Below the pieces are notes generated by a model, which ran no database searches, had not been told where the DNA came from, and saw only the letters and a list, made by a program, of their open reading frames with translations. The position numbers and the translations under genes were made by a program. From Acidimicrobiaceae bacterium (lineage in GTDB: Bacteria > Actinomycetota > Acidimicrobiia > Acidimicrobiales > RAAP-2), in the NCBI GenBank assembly GCA_003133005.1, contig PKZI01000208.1, positions 1 to 6,016 on the forward strand: a DNA stretch of 6,016 nucleotides, read 5' to 3'. How positions within the stretch are numbered: the first letter of the stretch is position 1; every line of letters begins with the position of its first letter. Positions 1-5,960 of this stretch are shown here, piece after piece.

Positions 1-495
1 TTCGCTCGGCGTTCCAAGGCGACGAACGAAACCGTTGACGAGATGCTCGAGGCGGTCGAGGCCTCCGCATTCTCGACGCGAAAGATTGGATCGCTCTCGG
101 GCGGCGAGCAGCAGCGCGTGCTGATCGCTCACGCGTTGGTGAGCAGACCAGAGCTCTTACTCCTCGACGAGCCACTCGCGAATCTTGATCCGGGTAGCGC
201 GCAAGAAATAATCGAACTATTGCACTCGGTGGTCACGAATCAGCAGGTGGCGCTACTCCTCTCCTCGCACGAAATGAACCCGCTGTTGCCGGTGATGGAC
301 CGCGTCATTTACGCGGCGAACGGACGAATCGCGAGTGGCACGACCGACGAAGTGGTGCGACCCGACGTCTTAAGTGCGCTCTACGGCCACCACGTCGATG
401 TCGTGCGAGTCCACGGGCGGGTTCTGGTCGTGGCGGGCGATCACGAACACGGCGGGTCAAACCTCGCCGATCACCCCGACTTGGTGATCGAGTAG
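1..495 (+). CDS. Zinc/manganese-type ABC transporter ATP-binding protein (5' end missing)
   Basis: This is the 3' part (164 codons) of an ABC ATPase; the frame is open from base 1, so the Walker A and Q-loop lie upstream of the window. Visible in order, counting from the first codon: the signature LSGGEQQR (residues 32-39), Walker B LLLLDEP (52-58), the D-loop ANLD (60-63) and the H-loop histidine in LLLSSHE (H90). The tail carries six histidines in about 30 residues (GHH, VHG, DHEHG, DHPD), a common trait of metal-importer ATPases. By family knowledge it would power uptake of Zn2+ or Mn2+ at the inner face of the membrane. The next gene starts 2 nt after its stop and encodes an ABC-3 permease, which supports the metal assignment. 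Zinc and manganese cannot be told apart from sequence alone. An ATG at 43 is internal, because the signature follows too soon for it to be a real start. Confidence 0.9.
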   Translation, partial: FARRSKATNETVDEMLEAVEASAFSTRKIGSLSGGEQQRVLIAHALVSRPELLLLDEPLANLDPGSAQEIIELLHSVVTNQQVALLLSSHEMNPLLPVMDRVIYAANGRIASGTTDEVVRPDVLSALYGHHVDVVRVHGRVLVVAGDHEHGGSNLADHPDLVIE

Positions 496-497
496 CC

Positions 498-1400
498 ATG
501 CGTTGGCTCTTCGAGCCCGGGCTGTTCGCGAACGGGTCGGTTCGCACGGCTCTCGTTCTTGGCGCCCTCGTCGCCGTCGTCTCGGCAGTCGTGGGTATCT
601 TCACGGTGCTGCGAGGTCAGTCGTTTGCGGGTCACGCGCTCACCGATGTCGCCACCGCCGGTGGCGCGGCGGCGTCGCTCGCGGTCGTGTCGCCACTTTT
701 TGGCTTCATTGGGGCGGGCGTGCTGGGCGCGGGTGCCATGGACGCGATTGGCGTACAGCGCGTGAAGGACCGTGACGTCGCGACCGGCGTTGTGCTCGGC
801 GCCGCAACGGGGCTCTCCGCGTTGTTCTTGTATCTCATCACGCTTTCGACGTCGACGACCGGTTCCACGCAATCAATCCTCTTTGGATCGGTCTTCAGCG
901 TCGAACCCTCAACCCTGCCTGACGCAGCCGTATTGGGGCTGCTCGTGCTCGCGGGGCTGACGTTTATTCGACGTCCGCTGCTCATGAGTTCGATCAGCCC
1001 CGAGCTCGCGGGCGCCCGCGGCATTCGCGTGCGGTGGGTGGGCTTGGGTTTTATGGTGATGCTGGCGGTGGCGGTCGGATTATCGGCGATCGTAATTGGT
1101 TCGATACTTTCCACTGCGTTATTGATTGGACCACCCGCCAGCACACTCAAAGTCGCGAGTCGACTGTCGCGCGCGGTCGCGCTCGCGGGCGTATTGGGCG
1201 TCTTCGCGACGTGGTTGGGCGTCATTCTCGCGTACGACAGTTACTACTGGTTCGCGTCACGACGAGGCTTGCCAGTGAGTTTCTTCGTGGTCGTGCTCGT
1301 GATGCTCGAGTTCGTCATCGCCAGTGCGTACACGCGTTGGCGTCGCGTGCACGTCGCGACGCTGCGGCGAGCACCTCGCGAAGAAGATGGTCGTAGTTAG
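498..1400 (+). CDS. Metal ABC transporter permease, ABC-3 (ZnuB/TroC) family, first copy
   Basis: This 300-residue hydrophobic protein is a membrane permease of the ABC-3 family, which moves Zn2+ or Mn2+ delivered by a binding protein. Family hallmarks are VLRGQSFAGHAL (about 37-48, with the conserved His46), SSISPELAGARGI (164-176, the acidic-Ala-Gly-Arg stretch typical of the cytoplasmic ATPase contact) and LLIGPPAS (208-215). Clear membrane segments lie at about 17-38, 61-81, 94-115, 143-157, 181-210, 224-246 and 257-277, consistent with a 7-8 segment permease. The start ATG lies 2 nt after the ATPase stop with no strong ribosome site, so translation is probably coupled. The C-terminus is basic and cytoplasmic-looking. 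It is a clear paralogue of the next gene, and the pair probably forms a heterodimeric channel as in TroCD or SitCD systems (inference). Confidence 0.9.
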   Translation: MRWLFEPGLFANGSVRTALVLGALVAVVSAVVGIFTVLRGQSFAGHALTDVATAGGAAASLAVVSPLFGFIGAGVLGAGAMDAIGVQRVKDRDVATGVVLGAATGLSALFLYLITLSTSTTGSTQSILFGSVFSVEPSTLPDAAVLGLLVLAGLTFIRRPLLMSSISPELAGARGIRVRWVGLGFMVMLAVAVGLSAIVIGSILSTALLIGPPASTLKVASRLSRAVALAGVLGVFATWLGVILAYDSYYWFASRRGLPVSFFVVVLVMLEFVIASAYTRWRRVHVATLRRAPREEDGRS

Positions 1401-2237
1401 ATGTTCTCGAGCTTCATGACCAACGCGTGGATCAGTGGCACCATCGTCGCCATACTTGCGGCGGCGGTGGGATTCTTCGTCGTACTTCGCGGTTCGGCGT
1501 TCGCCGCGCACGCGATTCCCAATGGGGCGTTCGCGGGTGCCGCGGGTGCGAACCTCGTCGGGGTCAATCCGCTCGTGGGTCTCGTGGTCTTCGCGCTGGC
1601 CGCGGCCTTTGGCATTGGGGTCACGAGCCGGCGAACGAGGAGCGACGTCGCGACGGCGCTCGCGCTCGTGTTGATGCTCGCGCTCGGTGCGGCGTTTCTC
1701 GCGACGAGTAATGATTACGAGCCCGCAGTCAACGCGTTGCTCTTTGGCGAGATCCTGGGTGTCAGCTCGAACGAGATTCTTCCGGTCGCACTCTTGGCGG
1801 CACTGTGCGTGATGGGCCTGCTCGTTCTCTACCGGCCGTTGCTGCTCAGTTCGATCGCGCCCGACCTCTCGGTGGCGAAGGGGGTGAACGTGGCGCTGCT
1901 CGACGTCGCCTTTCTCGTGATTGTTGCCTTGTCCTCCGCGCTCGCGGTACCCGTCGTCGGAGCGCTCTTGACCTTCTCACTCACGATTGGGCCGCCGGCG
2001 GCCGCACGCCTCGTCAGTTCGCGTCCGCATCGGGCGCTGGCGTTGTCCGTGGTGTTCTCGCTCGCGACGCTGTGGGCGGCGATTGCCTGTTCGTACTGGA
2101 CGAACTTTCCCATTGGCTTTTTTGTGGGGACAATGAGCGCCCTCGTGTACGTCGTGGTGCGCGTTGTCGTGGCTCTGACGTCGTCGGTGCGCACCCACGG
2201 GCGCGTTGATATCGCGGTGCCTAATCTGACCTTGTGA
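1401..2237 (+). CDS. Metal ABC transporter permease, ABC-3 family, second copy
   Basis: This 278-residue membrane protein starts on the base directly after the stop of the first permease. It carries the same landmarks in the same order: VVLRGSAFAAHAI (27-39, His37), LLLSSIAPDLSVAKGV (147-162) and LTIGPPAA (194-201), with hydrophobic segments between them. The two permeases therefore look like products of an old tandem duplication that have diverged. By family knowledge it would be the second half of a Zn2+/Mn2+ channel. Differences from its partner include HAIPNG where the first copy has HALTDV, and a tail of about 15 polar residues after the last segment. The stop TGA overlaps the GTG start of tilS (GTGA), which ties the transporter to the downstream genes. 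Metal identity is not decided by the sequence. Confidence 0.9.
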   Translation: MFSSFMTNAWISGTIVAILAAAVGFFVVLRGSAFAAHAIPNGAFAGAAGANLVGVNPLVGLVVFALAAAFGIGVTSRRTRSDVATALALVLMLALGAAFLATSNDYEPAVNALLFGEILGVSSNEILPVALLAALCVMGLLVLYRPLLLSSIAPDLSVAKGVNVALLDVAFLVIVALSSALAVPVVGALLTFSLTIGPPAAARLVSSRPHRALALSVVFSLATLWAAIACSYWTNFPIGFFVGTMSALVYVVVRVVVALTSSVRTHGRVDIAVPNLTL

Positions 2238-3130
2238 ACCTTCTGGAGAACCTGCTCGCCCAGTGCCACTTTCGTGACGGCGGCACGAACGTGGACCTCG
2301 CGGTGTCGGGCGGCCCCGACTCGCTCGGCCTCTTGCTCTTGGCCCAGGCGGCCGGTCTCGTCGTGCACGTGCATCACGTTGACCATCACGCGCGTCCTTC
2401 GAGCACCGACGACGCGCGCCACGTGCGCGCGATTTGCGAGCGTCTCGGAGTTCCATTCACTTTGCACGACGTCGAAGTTCCTCCTGGCGCCAATTTCGAG
2501 TCTCGTGCCAGGGCCGTCCGTCGAGCCACGTTACCCAAGGGTGTCCTCACCGGGCACACGATGGACGACCTAGCCGAAACGATTCTCATCAACATGATGC
2601 GCGGCGCGGGACTCGATGGACTCTCGCCGATGATCGGTGATCCCACCAAACCGTTGCTCGACGTGCGACGACGCGACTTGCATCTCTTGGTCGCGAACTC
2701 AGAGTTTCGCGCATTACATGACGAGACAAATGACAGTCCTGATTTTGTTCGCAATCGAGTGCGCCACGAGCTGCTGCCATTGCTCGATGAGATTGCCCAG
2801 CGTGACGTGGTGGTGTTGCTGGCGCGTCAGGCGAGCGTCGTGCGCGACGAGCGTTCGTGGCTCGACATCCTCACCGCGCCCGACCTCGCTCAGCGTCTCT
2901 CTGACGTTGATTGTCGCGAACTCATGACGTGGCCGTGCGCACGACTTCGCCGATGGTTACGCGTGACACTCAGCCGCGACGAGAGTGATGGAGTGCATCC
3001 ACCAACCTCCGATGAGGTCGAGCGTGCGCTGCACGTCGTTCGTGGTGACGTGGTGGCGACGGAACTTTCGGGTGGTCGGCGACTCTCGCGCAGCGGTCAA
3101 CGTCTCACGCTCGACGAACCACTCCACTAA
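2234..3130 (+). CDS. tilS: tRNA(Ile)-lysidine synthetase TilS
   Basis: TilS attaches lysine to C34 of the CAU-anticodon tRNA-Ile, using ATP, so that it reads AUA. The N-type ATP pyrophosphatase P-loop is AVSGGPDS (23-30). Other family blocks are VHHVDHHAR (46-54), LTGHTMDDLAETILINMMRG with the usual GHT-DD-AET pattern, and NDSPDFVRNRVRHELLPLL. At 298 residues it is much shorter than E. coli TilS (about 430) but close to actinobacterial versions, which lack the full C-terminal domain. The start is GTG, overlapping the permease stop by 4 nt, with no evident ribosome site, so it is probably coupled to upstream translation. Five ATA codons occur in the other genes of this window, so its product is needed locally. 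tilS next to hpt is the conserved bacterial order. Confidence 0.95.
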   Translation: MNLLENLLAQCHFRDGGTNVDLAVSGGPDSLGLLLLAQAAGLVVHVHHVDHHARPSSTDDARHVRAICERLGVPFTLHDVEVPPGANFESRARAVRRATLPKGVLTGHTMDDLAETILINMMRGAGLDGLSPMIGDPTKPLLDVRRRDLHLLVANSEFRALHDETNDSPDFVRNRVRHELLPLLDEIAQRDVVVLLARQASVVRDERSWLDILTAPDLAQRLSDVDCRELMTWPCARLRRWLRVTLSRDESDGVHPPTSDEVERALHVVRGDVVATELSGGRRLSRSGQRLTLDEPLH

Positions 3131-3139
3131 CGTCAGAGC

Positions 3140-3709
3140 ATGGACCACCACTCGCCCGATGATTTCACCGCCCACTGGGCGAAAGGGGAGCTCGGCGAGG
3201 TGGTCGTCTCCGCGAAGGAGGTCCATGACCGGGTGAACGAATTGGGACGCGCAATCACCGAGGACTACGCCGAGCACCCTCCGCTACTCGTGTGCGTCCT
3301 CAAGGGCGCCATCAATTTCATGTCCGACCTCATGCGGGCCATCGCACTCCCGGTCGAGGTGGACTTCATGGCGGTCTCGTCCTACGGGGCCGCGACCAAG
3401 ACCAGTGGCGTCGTGCGCATCGTCAAGGATCTAGACGTCGATCTCTTGGATCGTGACGTCTTGATCGTCGAAGACGTCGTTGACTCGGGCCTCACGCTCA
3501 ATTATTTACGTCAATATCTGGGATCTCGCAATCCCAGGAGCCTCGAAGTATGTGCGCTCTTGCTGAAAGAGGGCGAGCAGCGCGTCGAGCAGTCCTTGAG
3601 GTACGTGGGCTTTTCGATACCTTCGGACTTCGTGGTTGGCTACGGTCTTGACGTGAACGAGCGCTATCGCAACCTTGACGGTATCTACACGTTCATTGGT
3701 ACGGCCTAA
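3140..3709 (+). CDS. hpt: Hypoxanthine (guanine) phosphoribosyltransferase
   Basis: Hpt salvages hypoxanthine or guanine with PRPP to give IMP or GMP in the cytoplasm. Visible motifs are [12 protein letters not shown] (53-64), VSSYG (79-83), the PRPP-binding loop [14 protein letters not shown] (106-119), the purine-contacting lysine in LLLKEG (K143) and the C-terminal [16 protein letters not shown] (156-171) followed by ERYRNL. Length (189) is normal for the family. One small departure is GLDVNE where GLDY(A/N)E is usual. The ATG start lies 9 nt after the tilS stop, in the same frame as tilS, with only a weak ribosome site. In most actinobacteria the next gene is ftsH; here folE follows after 2 nt. 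GMP from this enzyme can refill the GTP used by FolE (inference). Confidence 0.95.
   Translation: MDHHSPDDFTAHWAKGELGEVVVSAKEVHDRVNELGRAITEDYAEHPPLLVCVLKGAINFMSDLMRAIALPVEVDFMAVSSYGAATKTSGVVRIVKDLDVDLLDRDVLIVEDVVDSGLTLNYLRQYLGSRNPRSLEVCALLLKEGEQRVEQSLRYVGFSIPSDFVVGYGLDVNERYRNLDGIYTFIGTA
3518..3537 (+). repeat. Small perfect inverted repeat inside hpt
   Basis: Arms CTGGGAT (3518-3524) and ATCCCAG (3531-3537) are perfect complements around a 6-base loop (CTCGCA). It sits within hpt codons, just after an unusually A/T-rich stretch (3500-3517) for this GC-rich region. No run of T follows, so it is not a classic terminator. It may be chance; an RNA-structure role is only a possibility. Confidence 0.4.
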
Positions 3710-3711
3710 AC

Positions 3712-4293
3712 GTGGTCGACCAGCCCCGTATCCAGGGCCTCATACGCGAATTACTCGAGGCGATTGGCGAGGACCCCACGCGTGAAGGCCTCGTGGACAC
3801 CCCGCGGCGTGTCGCAGAGATGTACGGCGAACTCTTCGAGGGACTCGAAGAGGACCCCGGTCAACATCTTCGCGTGACCTTCGAGGCGAACCACGACGAG
3901 ATGGTCATGGTGCGTGACATTCCCTTCACGTCGCTTTGTGAGCATCACATGGTGCCGTTCACGGGACTCGCTCACGTGGCGTACATGCCCGGTCCCAACG
4001 GGCGCATCACTGGTCTTTCGAAGTTGGCCCGACTCGTCGAGGGTTACGCTCGGCGTTTGCAGGTCCAAGAGCGCATGACCACGCAAATTGTCGAAGCCAT
4101 GGAAAAAGAGTTGAGCCCAATGGGTTCCATCGTGGTGATCGAGGCCGAACATTTCTGCATGTCGATGCGCGGCGTGAAGAAGGCGGGTTCGACGACCGTG
4201 ACCTCTGCGGTGCGCGGTGTCTTTCGTCACGACGCGGCGTCGCGAGCTGAAGCGCTGGAGTACATCCATCAGCGAAGGTCGACATGGCGCTGA
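3712..4293 (+). CDS. folE: GTP cyclohydrolase I (type IA)
   Basis: FolE opens the GTP ring and forms 7,8-dihydroneopterin triphosphate plus formate, the first step of folate synthesis; the family is homodecameric and zinc-dependent. The zinc ligands are seen: Cys76 and His79 in [10 protein letters not shown] and Cys149 in EHFCMSMRG, which match C110, H113 and C181 of the E. coli enzyme. The catalytic His78 is also present. Other family blocks are [17 protein letters not shown] (19-35), [10 protein letters not shown] (101-110) and SAVRGVFR near the end. The 193-residue length is typical. The start is the GTG 2 nt after the hpt stop, chosen because the usual family N-terminus begins there. The end overlaps folP by 10 nt. 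All metal ligands are intact, so this is the zinc-using type and not the zinc-sparing FolE2 type. Confidence 0.97.
   Translation: MVDQPRIQGLIRELLEAIGEDPTREGLVDTPRRVAEMYGELFEGLEEDPGQHLRVTFEANHDEMVMVRDIPFTSLCEHHMVPFTGLAHVAYMPGPNGRITGLSKLARLVEGYARRLQVQERMTTQIVEAMEKELSPMGSIVVIEAEHFCMSMRGVKKAGSTTVTSAVRGVFRHDAASRAEALEYIHQRRSTWR
4274..4278 (+). promoter_or_regulatory. Ribosome binding site of folP
   Basis: GAAGG lies inside the last folE codons, 5 nt before the ATG at 4284. It supports that ATG as the folP start and so the 10-nt folE/folP overlap. Confidence 0.6.
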
Positions 4294-5084
4294 GTCCTCA
4301 CGTCATGGGCATCGTCAACGTGACCCCGGACTCGTTCTTCGCCGCCGCGCGCACCGAGGCCGCTGACGCGGCGACGTCGCGCGGGCGCGAACTCTTCGAA
4401 GTCGGTTGCGACGTGGTTGACGTGGGCGGCGAGTCCACGCGACCGGGGGCCGAGGACGTCGACGTGCACGAGGAACTCGCGCGGATCCTGCCCGTCGTCG
4501 CCGAACTGGCCGCCTACGGCACGGTGTCGGTCGACACGAAGAAAGAGGCCGTCGCGCGCGCCGCGGTCGCCGCCGGGGCGACGATCATCAACGACGTGTC
4601 ATCGACCTTGTTGCACGTGGCGGGCGAACTCGAGGTGGGCTACGTGGCCATGCACGCCCAGGGGGAACCGAAGACCATGCAGGTGAGTCCGACGTACGAG
4701 AACGTCGTCGATGAAGTGACCGCGTTCCTCGAAGACCTCGCCGCACGAGGGCGCGATCTCGGGGTGCGGCCACTGTGGATCGACCCGGGTATTGGCTTCG
4801 GCAAGACCGTGGCGCATAACTTGGCGCTGCTCGCCAGTACTCGCCGTCTGGTCGACGTCGCCGAGCGCTACGACGCGGGTGTACTCGTTGGCACGAGTCG
4901 CAAGCGTTTCCTTGAAAATCTGGGCGAGCATCCGCTGAGCGTTGACGAGCGCCTCGAAGGCTCCATCGCGACCGAGGCGTGGGCGATGCTCGAAGGCGCC
5001 AGCATGGTGCGCGTGCACGACGCGCAAGCGGCGGTGCAGTTACGCGAGTTGCTAGTTCGTTCCCTCGAGGACGTGTCCTCGTGA
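4284..5084 (+). CDS. folP: Dihydropteroate synthase
   Basis: FolP condenses hydroxymethyl-dihydropterin pyrophosphate with p-aminobenzoate to give dihydropteroate; it is the sulfonamide target. It is a TIM-barrel enzyme and the blocks appear in order: [11 protein letters not shown] (8-18, Asn12), [12 protein letters not shown] (45-56, Asp46), SVDTKK (82-87, Asp84), IINDVSS (101-107, Asn103), [11 protein letters not shown] (123-133), [13 protein letters not shown] (165-179, Asp167), VGTSRKRF (202-209, Lys207) and VRVHD (242-246, Arg243 and His245). These match the E. coli ligands N22, D56, D96, N115, D185, K221, R255 and H257. Length (266) is normal. The first loop reads SFFAAART in place of the usual SFSDGG, and MHAQG replaces MHMRG. 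The start is supported by a ribosome site; the stop overlaps the next GTG start (GTGA). Confidence 0.96.
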   Translation: MALSPHVMGIVNVTPDSFFAAARTEAADAATSRGRELFEVGCDVVDVGGESTRPGAEDVDVHEELARILPVVAELAAYGTVSVDTKKEAVARAAVAAGATIINDVSSTLLHVAGELEVGYVAMHAQGEPKTMQVSPTYENVVDEVTAFLEDLAARGRDLGVRPLWIDPGIGFGKTVAHNLALLASTRRLVDVAERYDAGVLVGTSRKRFLENLGEHPLSVDERLEGSIATEAWAMLEGASMVRVHDAQAAVQLRELLVRSLEDVSS

Positions 5085-5590
5085 GGGGCAAGTGGGCCGC
5101 GGGCATCGAGCCACGAAGTTTCACGTGGATTTACAAGGGTATTCTCGCCGTCTCGGAGCGGCCCGGGGGATCCACGGCGGTGCATCGCAGAGTACGACGT
5201 GACGAGGAATTGCTCTGGCTCAAGCACCAGGGTTTTGGTCGCGTCATCTCGATCCTGCCCGAGATGCAAAATCTCAGCGCGTACTTCGAGCACGGGCTCA
5301 CCGCGAGTCACTACGCGTTGCGCGGAGGTCCTCAGCAACGCGACGTGCTCGAAGCGTGTTACATCGATTTGGCGAACTCCATGAACACCAACGTTACGGT
5401 CCTTCTGCACGGTGACGAGGTGTCGGACCGGCTGCTCGGGGTCATCGCGGGCTACTTGGTGTGGACCAAGCAAGTACCCACCGTTCCCCAGGCGGTGGCG
5501 TTCGTCGAACGTCTCTTTAAGCGTTCGATTGGACCGGACGGAAGGACGATGCTCTTCGACCTTCCCGACGGGCCAGAAAAGGCGTCGTGA
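5081..5590 (+). CDS. Tyrosine/dual-specificity-phosphatase-like protein lacking the catalytic cysteine
   Basis: This 169-residue protein has no gene name that I recognise. Its layout resembles a small dual-specificity phosphatase: an N-terminal stretch with GILAVSERPGG (20-30), a helix DEELLWLKHQGF (41-52), strand RVISILPEM (54-62), a helix at about 85-101, strand VTVLLH (105-110), the P-loop region, helix LLGVIAGYLVW (118-128) and a final helix PQAVAFVERLFKR (136-148). The signature HCx5R is degenerate: it reads His110-Gly111-DEVSD-Arg117, so His and Arg are kept at exact spacing while the nucleophilic Cys is Gly (codon GGT, one base from TGT). The usual glycine inside the loop and an obvious general-acid Asp about 30 residues upstream (there RGG, 81-83) also appear absent. 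The GTG at 5081 forms a GTGA overlap with folP and has GAGGA at 5067-5071; an upstream ATG at 4979 would overlap folP by over 100 nt and adds only Arg-rich shadow sequence. Position between folP and folB suggests a link to folate synthesis, but function is unknown. Confidence 0.75.
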   Translation: MRGKWAAGIEPRSFTWIYKGILAVSERPGGSTAVHRRVRRDEELLWLKHQGFGRVISILPEMQNLSAYFEHGLTASHYALRGGPQQRDVLEACYIDLANSMNTNVTVLLHGDEVSDRLLGVIAGYLVWTKQVPTVPQAVAFVERLFKRSIGPDGRTMLFDLPDGPEKAS

Positions 5591-5594
5591 GGAG
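5589..5594 (+). promoter_or_regulatory. Ribosome binding site of folB
   Basis: GAGGAG overlaps the stop codon of the phosphatase-like gene and lies only 3 nt before the GTG at 5598, which is close but is the only good site. It fixes the folB start at 5598 and not at the far-upstream ATG (5412) in the same frame. Confidence 0.55.
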
Positions 5595-5597
5595 ACG

Positions 5598-5960
5598 GTG
5601 AAAGACGTCATCGAACTGAGGGCGCTACGCGTGGACGCGATTGTCGGAGTGCTCGACAAGGAGCGTCGTCGCGCCCAGCCACTCGCCTTTGACATCGACG
5701 TCCACCGTTCGTTTCGACAAGCTGCGAAGGACGACGATCTGGCCAAGACGACGAACTACGCCGACGTACTGACCCTTACCGCCGCGATCGCGATCGAAGG
5801 AAAATTCTTTCTCCTCGAGACGCTCGTGACGCGCGTCGCCGAACAGATCCTTCGCTTTGATCCCCACATCAAAATGGTGAGCGTAAGCGTGCGAAAACTG
5901 CAGCCACCGGTGCCAGAGGACGTGGCGAGCGTCGGTGCGCGCACCTCTTTGTCGAGGTGA
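5598..5960 (+). CDS. folB: Dihydroneopterin aldolase
   Basis: FolB cleaves 7,8-dihydroneopterin to 6-hydroxymethyl-7,8-dihydropterin and glycolaldehyde; the family forms octamers built from tetrameric rings. From the GTG start it is 120 residues, the normal size, and the active-site residues fall where they do in the S. aureus enzyme: Glu22 (in LDKERR), Tyr54 (TNYADV), Glu74 (FLLETL) and Lys100 (SVRKLQPP). ELRALRV (6-12) is the usual first strand, and the family's frequent HG before GV is replaced by AIV. The start was chosen because family proteins begin only a few residues before this strand. It starts 7 nt after the phosphatase-like gene and its stop overlaps the folK start (GTGA). Confidence 0.95.
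   Translation: MKDVIELRALRVDAIVGVLDKERRRAQPLAFDIDVHRSFRQAAKDDDLAKTTNYADVLTLTAAIAIEGKFFLLETLVTRVAEQILRFDPHIKMVSVSVRKLQPPVPEDVASVGARTSLSR

Noticed and set aside
1829..2467. Minus-strand open frame of 212 codons across the second permease and the start of tilS.
   Set aside because: It is a shadow of two convincing plus-strand genes, is rich in Thr, Ala and Arg, and shows no family motif.
3215..3236. A near-perfect ribosome site AAGGAGG followed 3 nt later by an ATG opening a three-codon reading frame (ATG ACC GGG TGA) inside hpt.
   Set aside because: The bases encode Lys-Glu-Val of Hpt in frame, and the tiny frame ends at once; it is most likely a by-product of the Ala-Lys-Glu-Val codons. It could at most cause ribosome pausing.
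3480..3508. Possible internal promoter in hpt: TTGACT, a 17-nt gap, then TATTTA in an A/T-rich patch.
   Set aside because: TTGACT encodes the invariant Val-Asp-Ser of the PRPP loop, and the -10 candidate matches only 3 of 6 consensus bases. There is not enough to call a promoter.
4979..5080. Longer N-terminus for the phosphatase-like gene starting at the ATG at 4979.
   Set aside because: It would overlap folP by over 100 nt and adds 34 Arg/Gly-rich residues with no phosphatase-like content, whereas GTG 5081 forms the GTGA junction seen elsewhere in this operon.
5412..5597. Longer N-terminus for folB starting at the ATG at 5412.
   Set aside because: It overlaps the phosphatase-like gene almost entirely, and the extra 62 residues are unlike FolB; the family N-terminus and the ribosome site point to GTG 5598.
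4868..5746. Long open frame of 292 codons on the minus strand across the end of folP, the phosphatase-like gene and part of folB.
   Set aside because: It lies antisense to well-supported genes, has low-complexity Arg/Ser-rich sequence and no recognisable motif, as expected for a GC-rich shadow frame.
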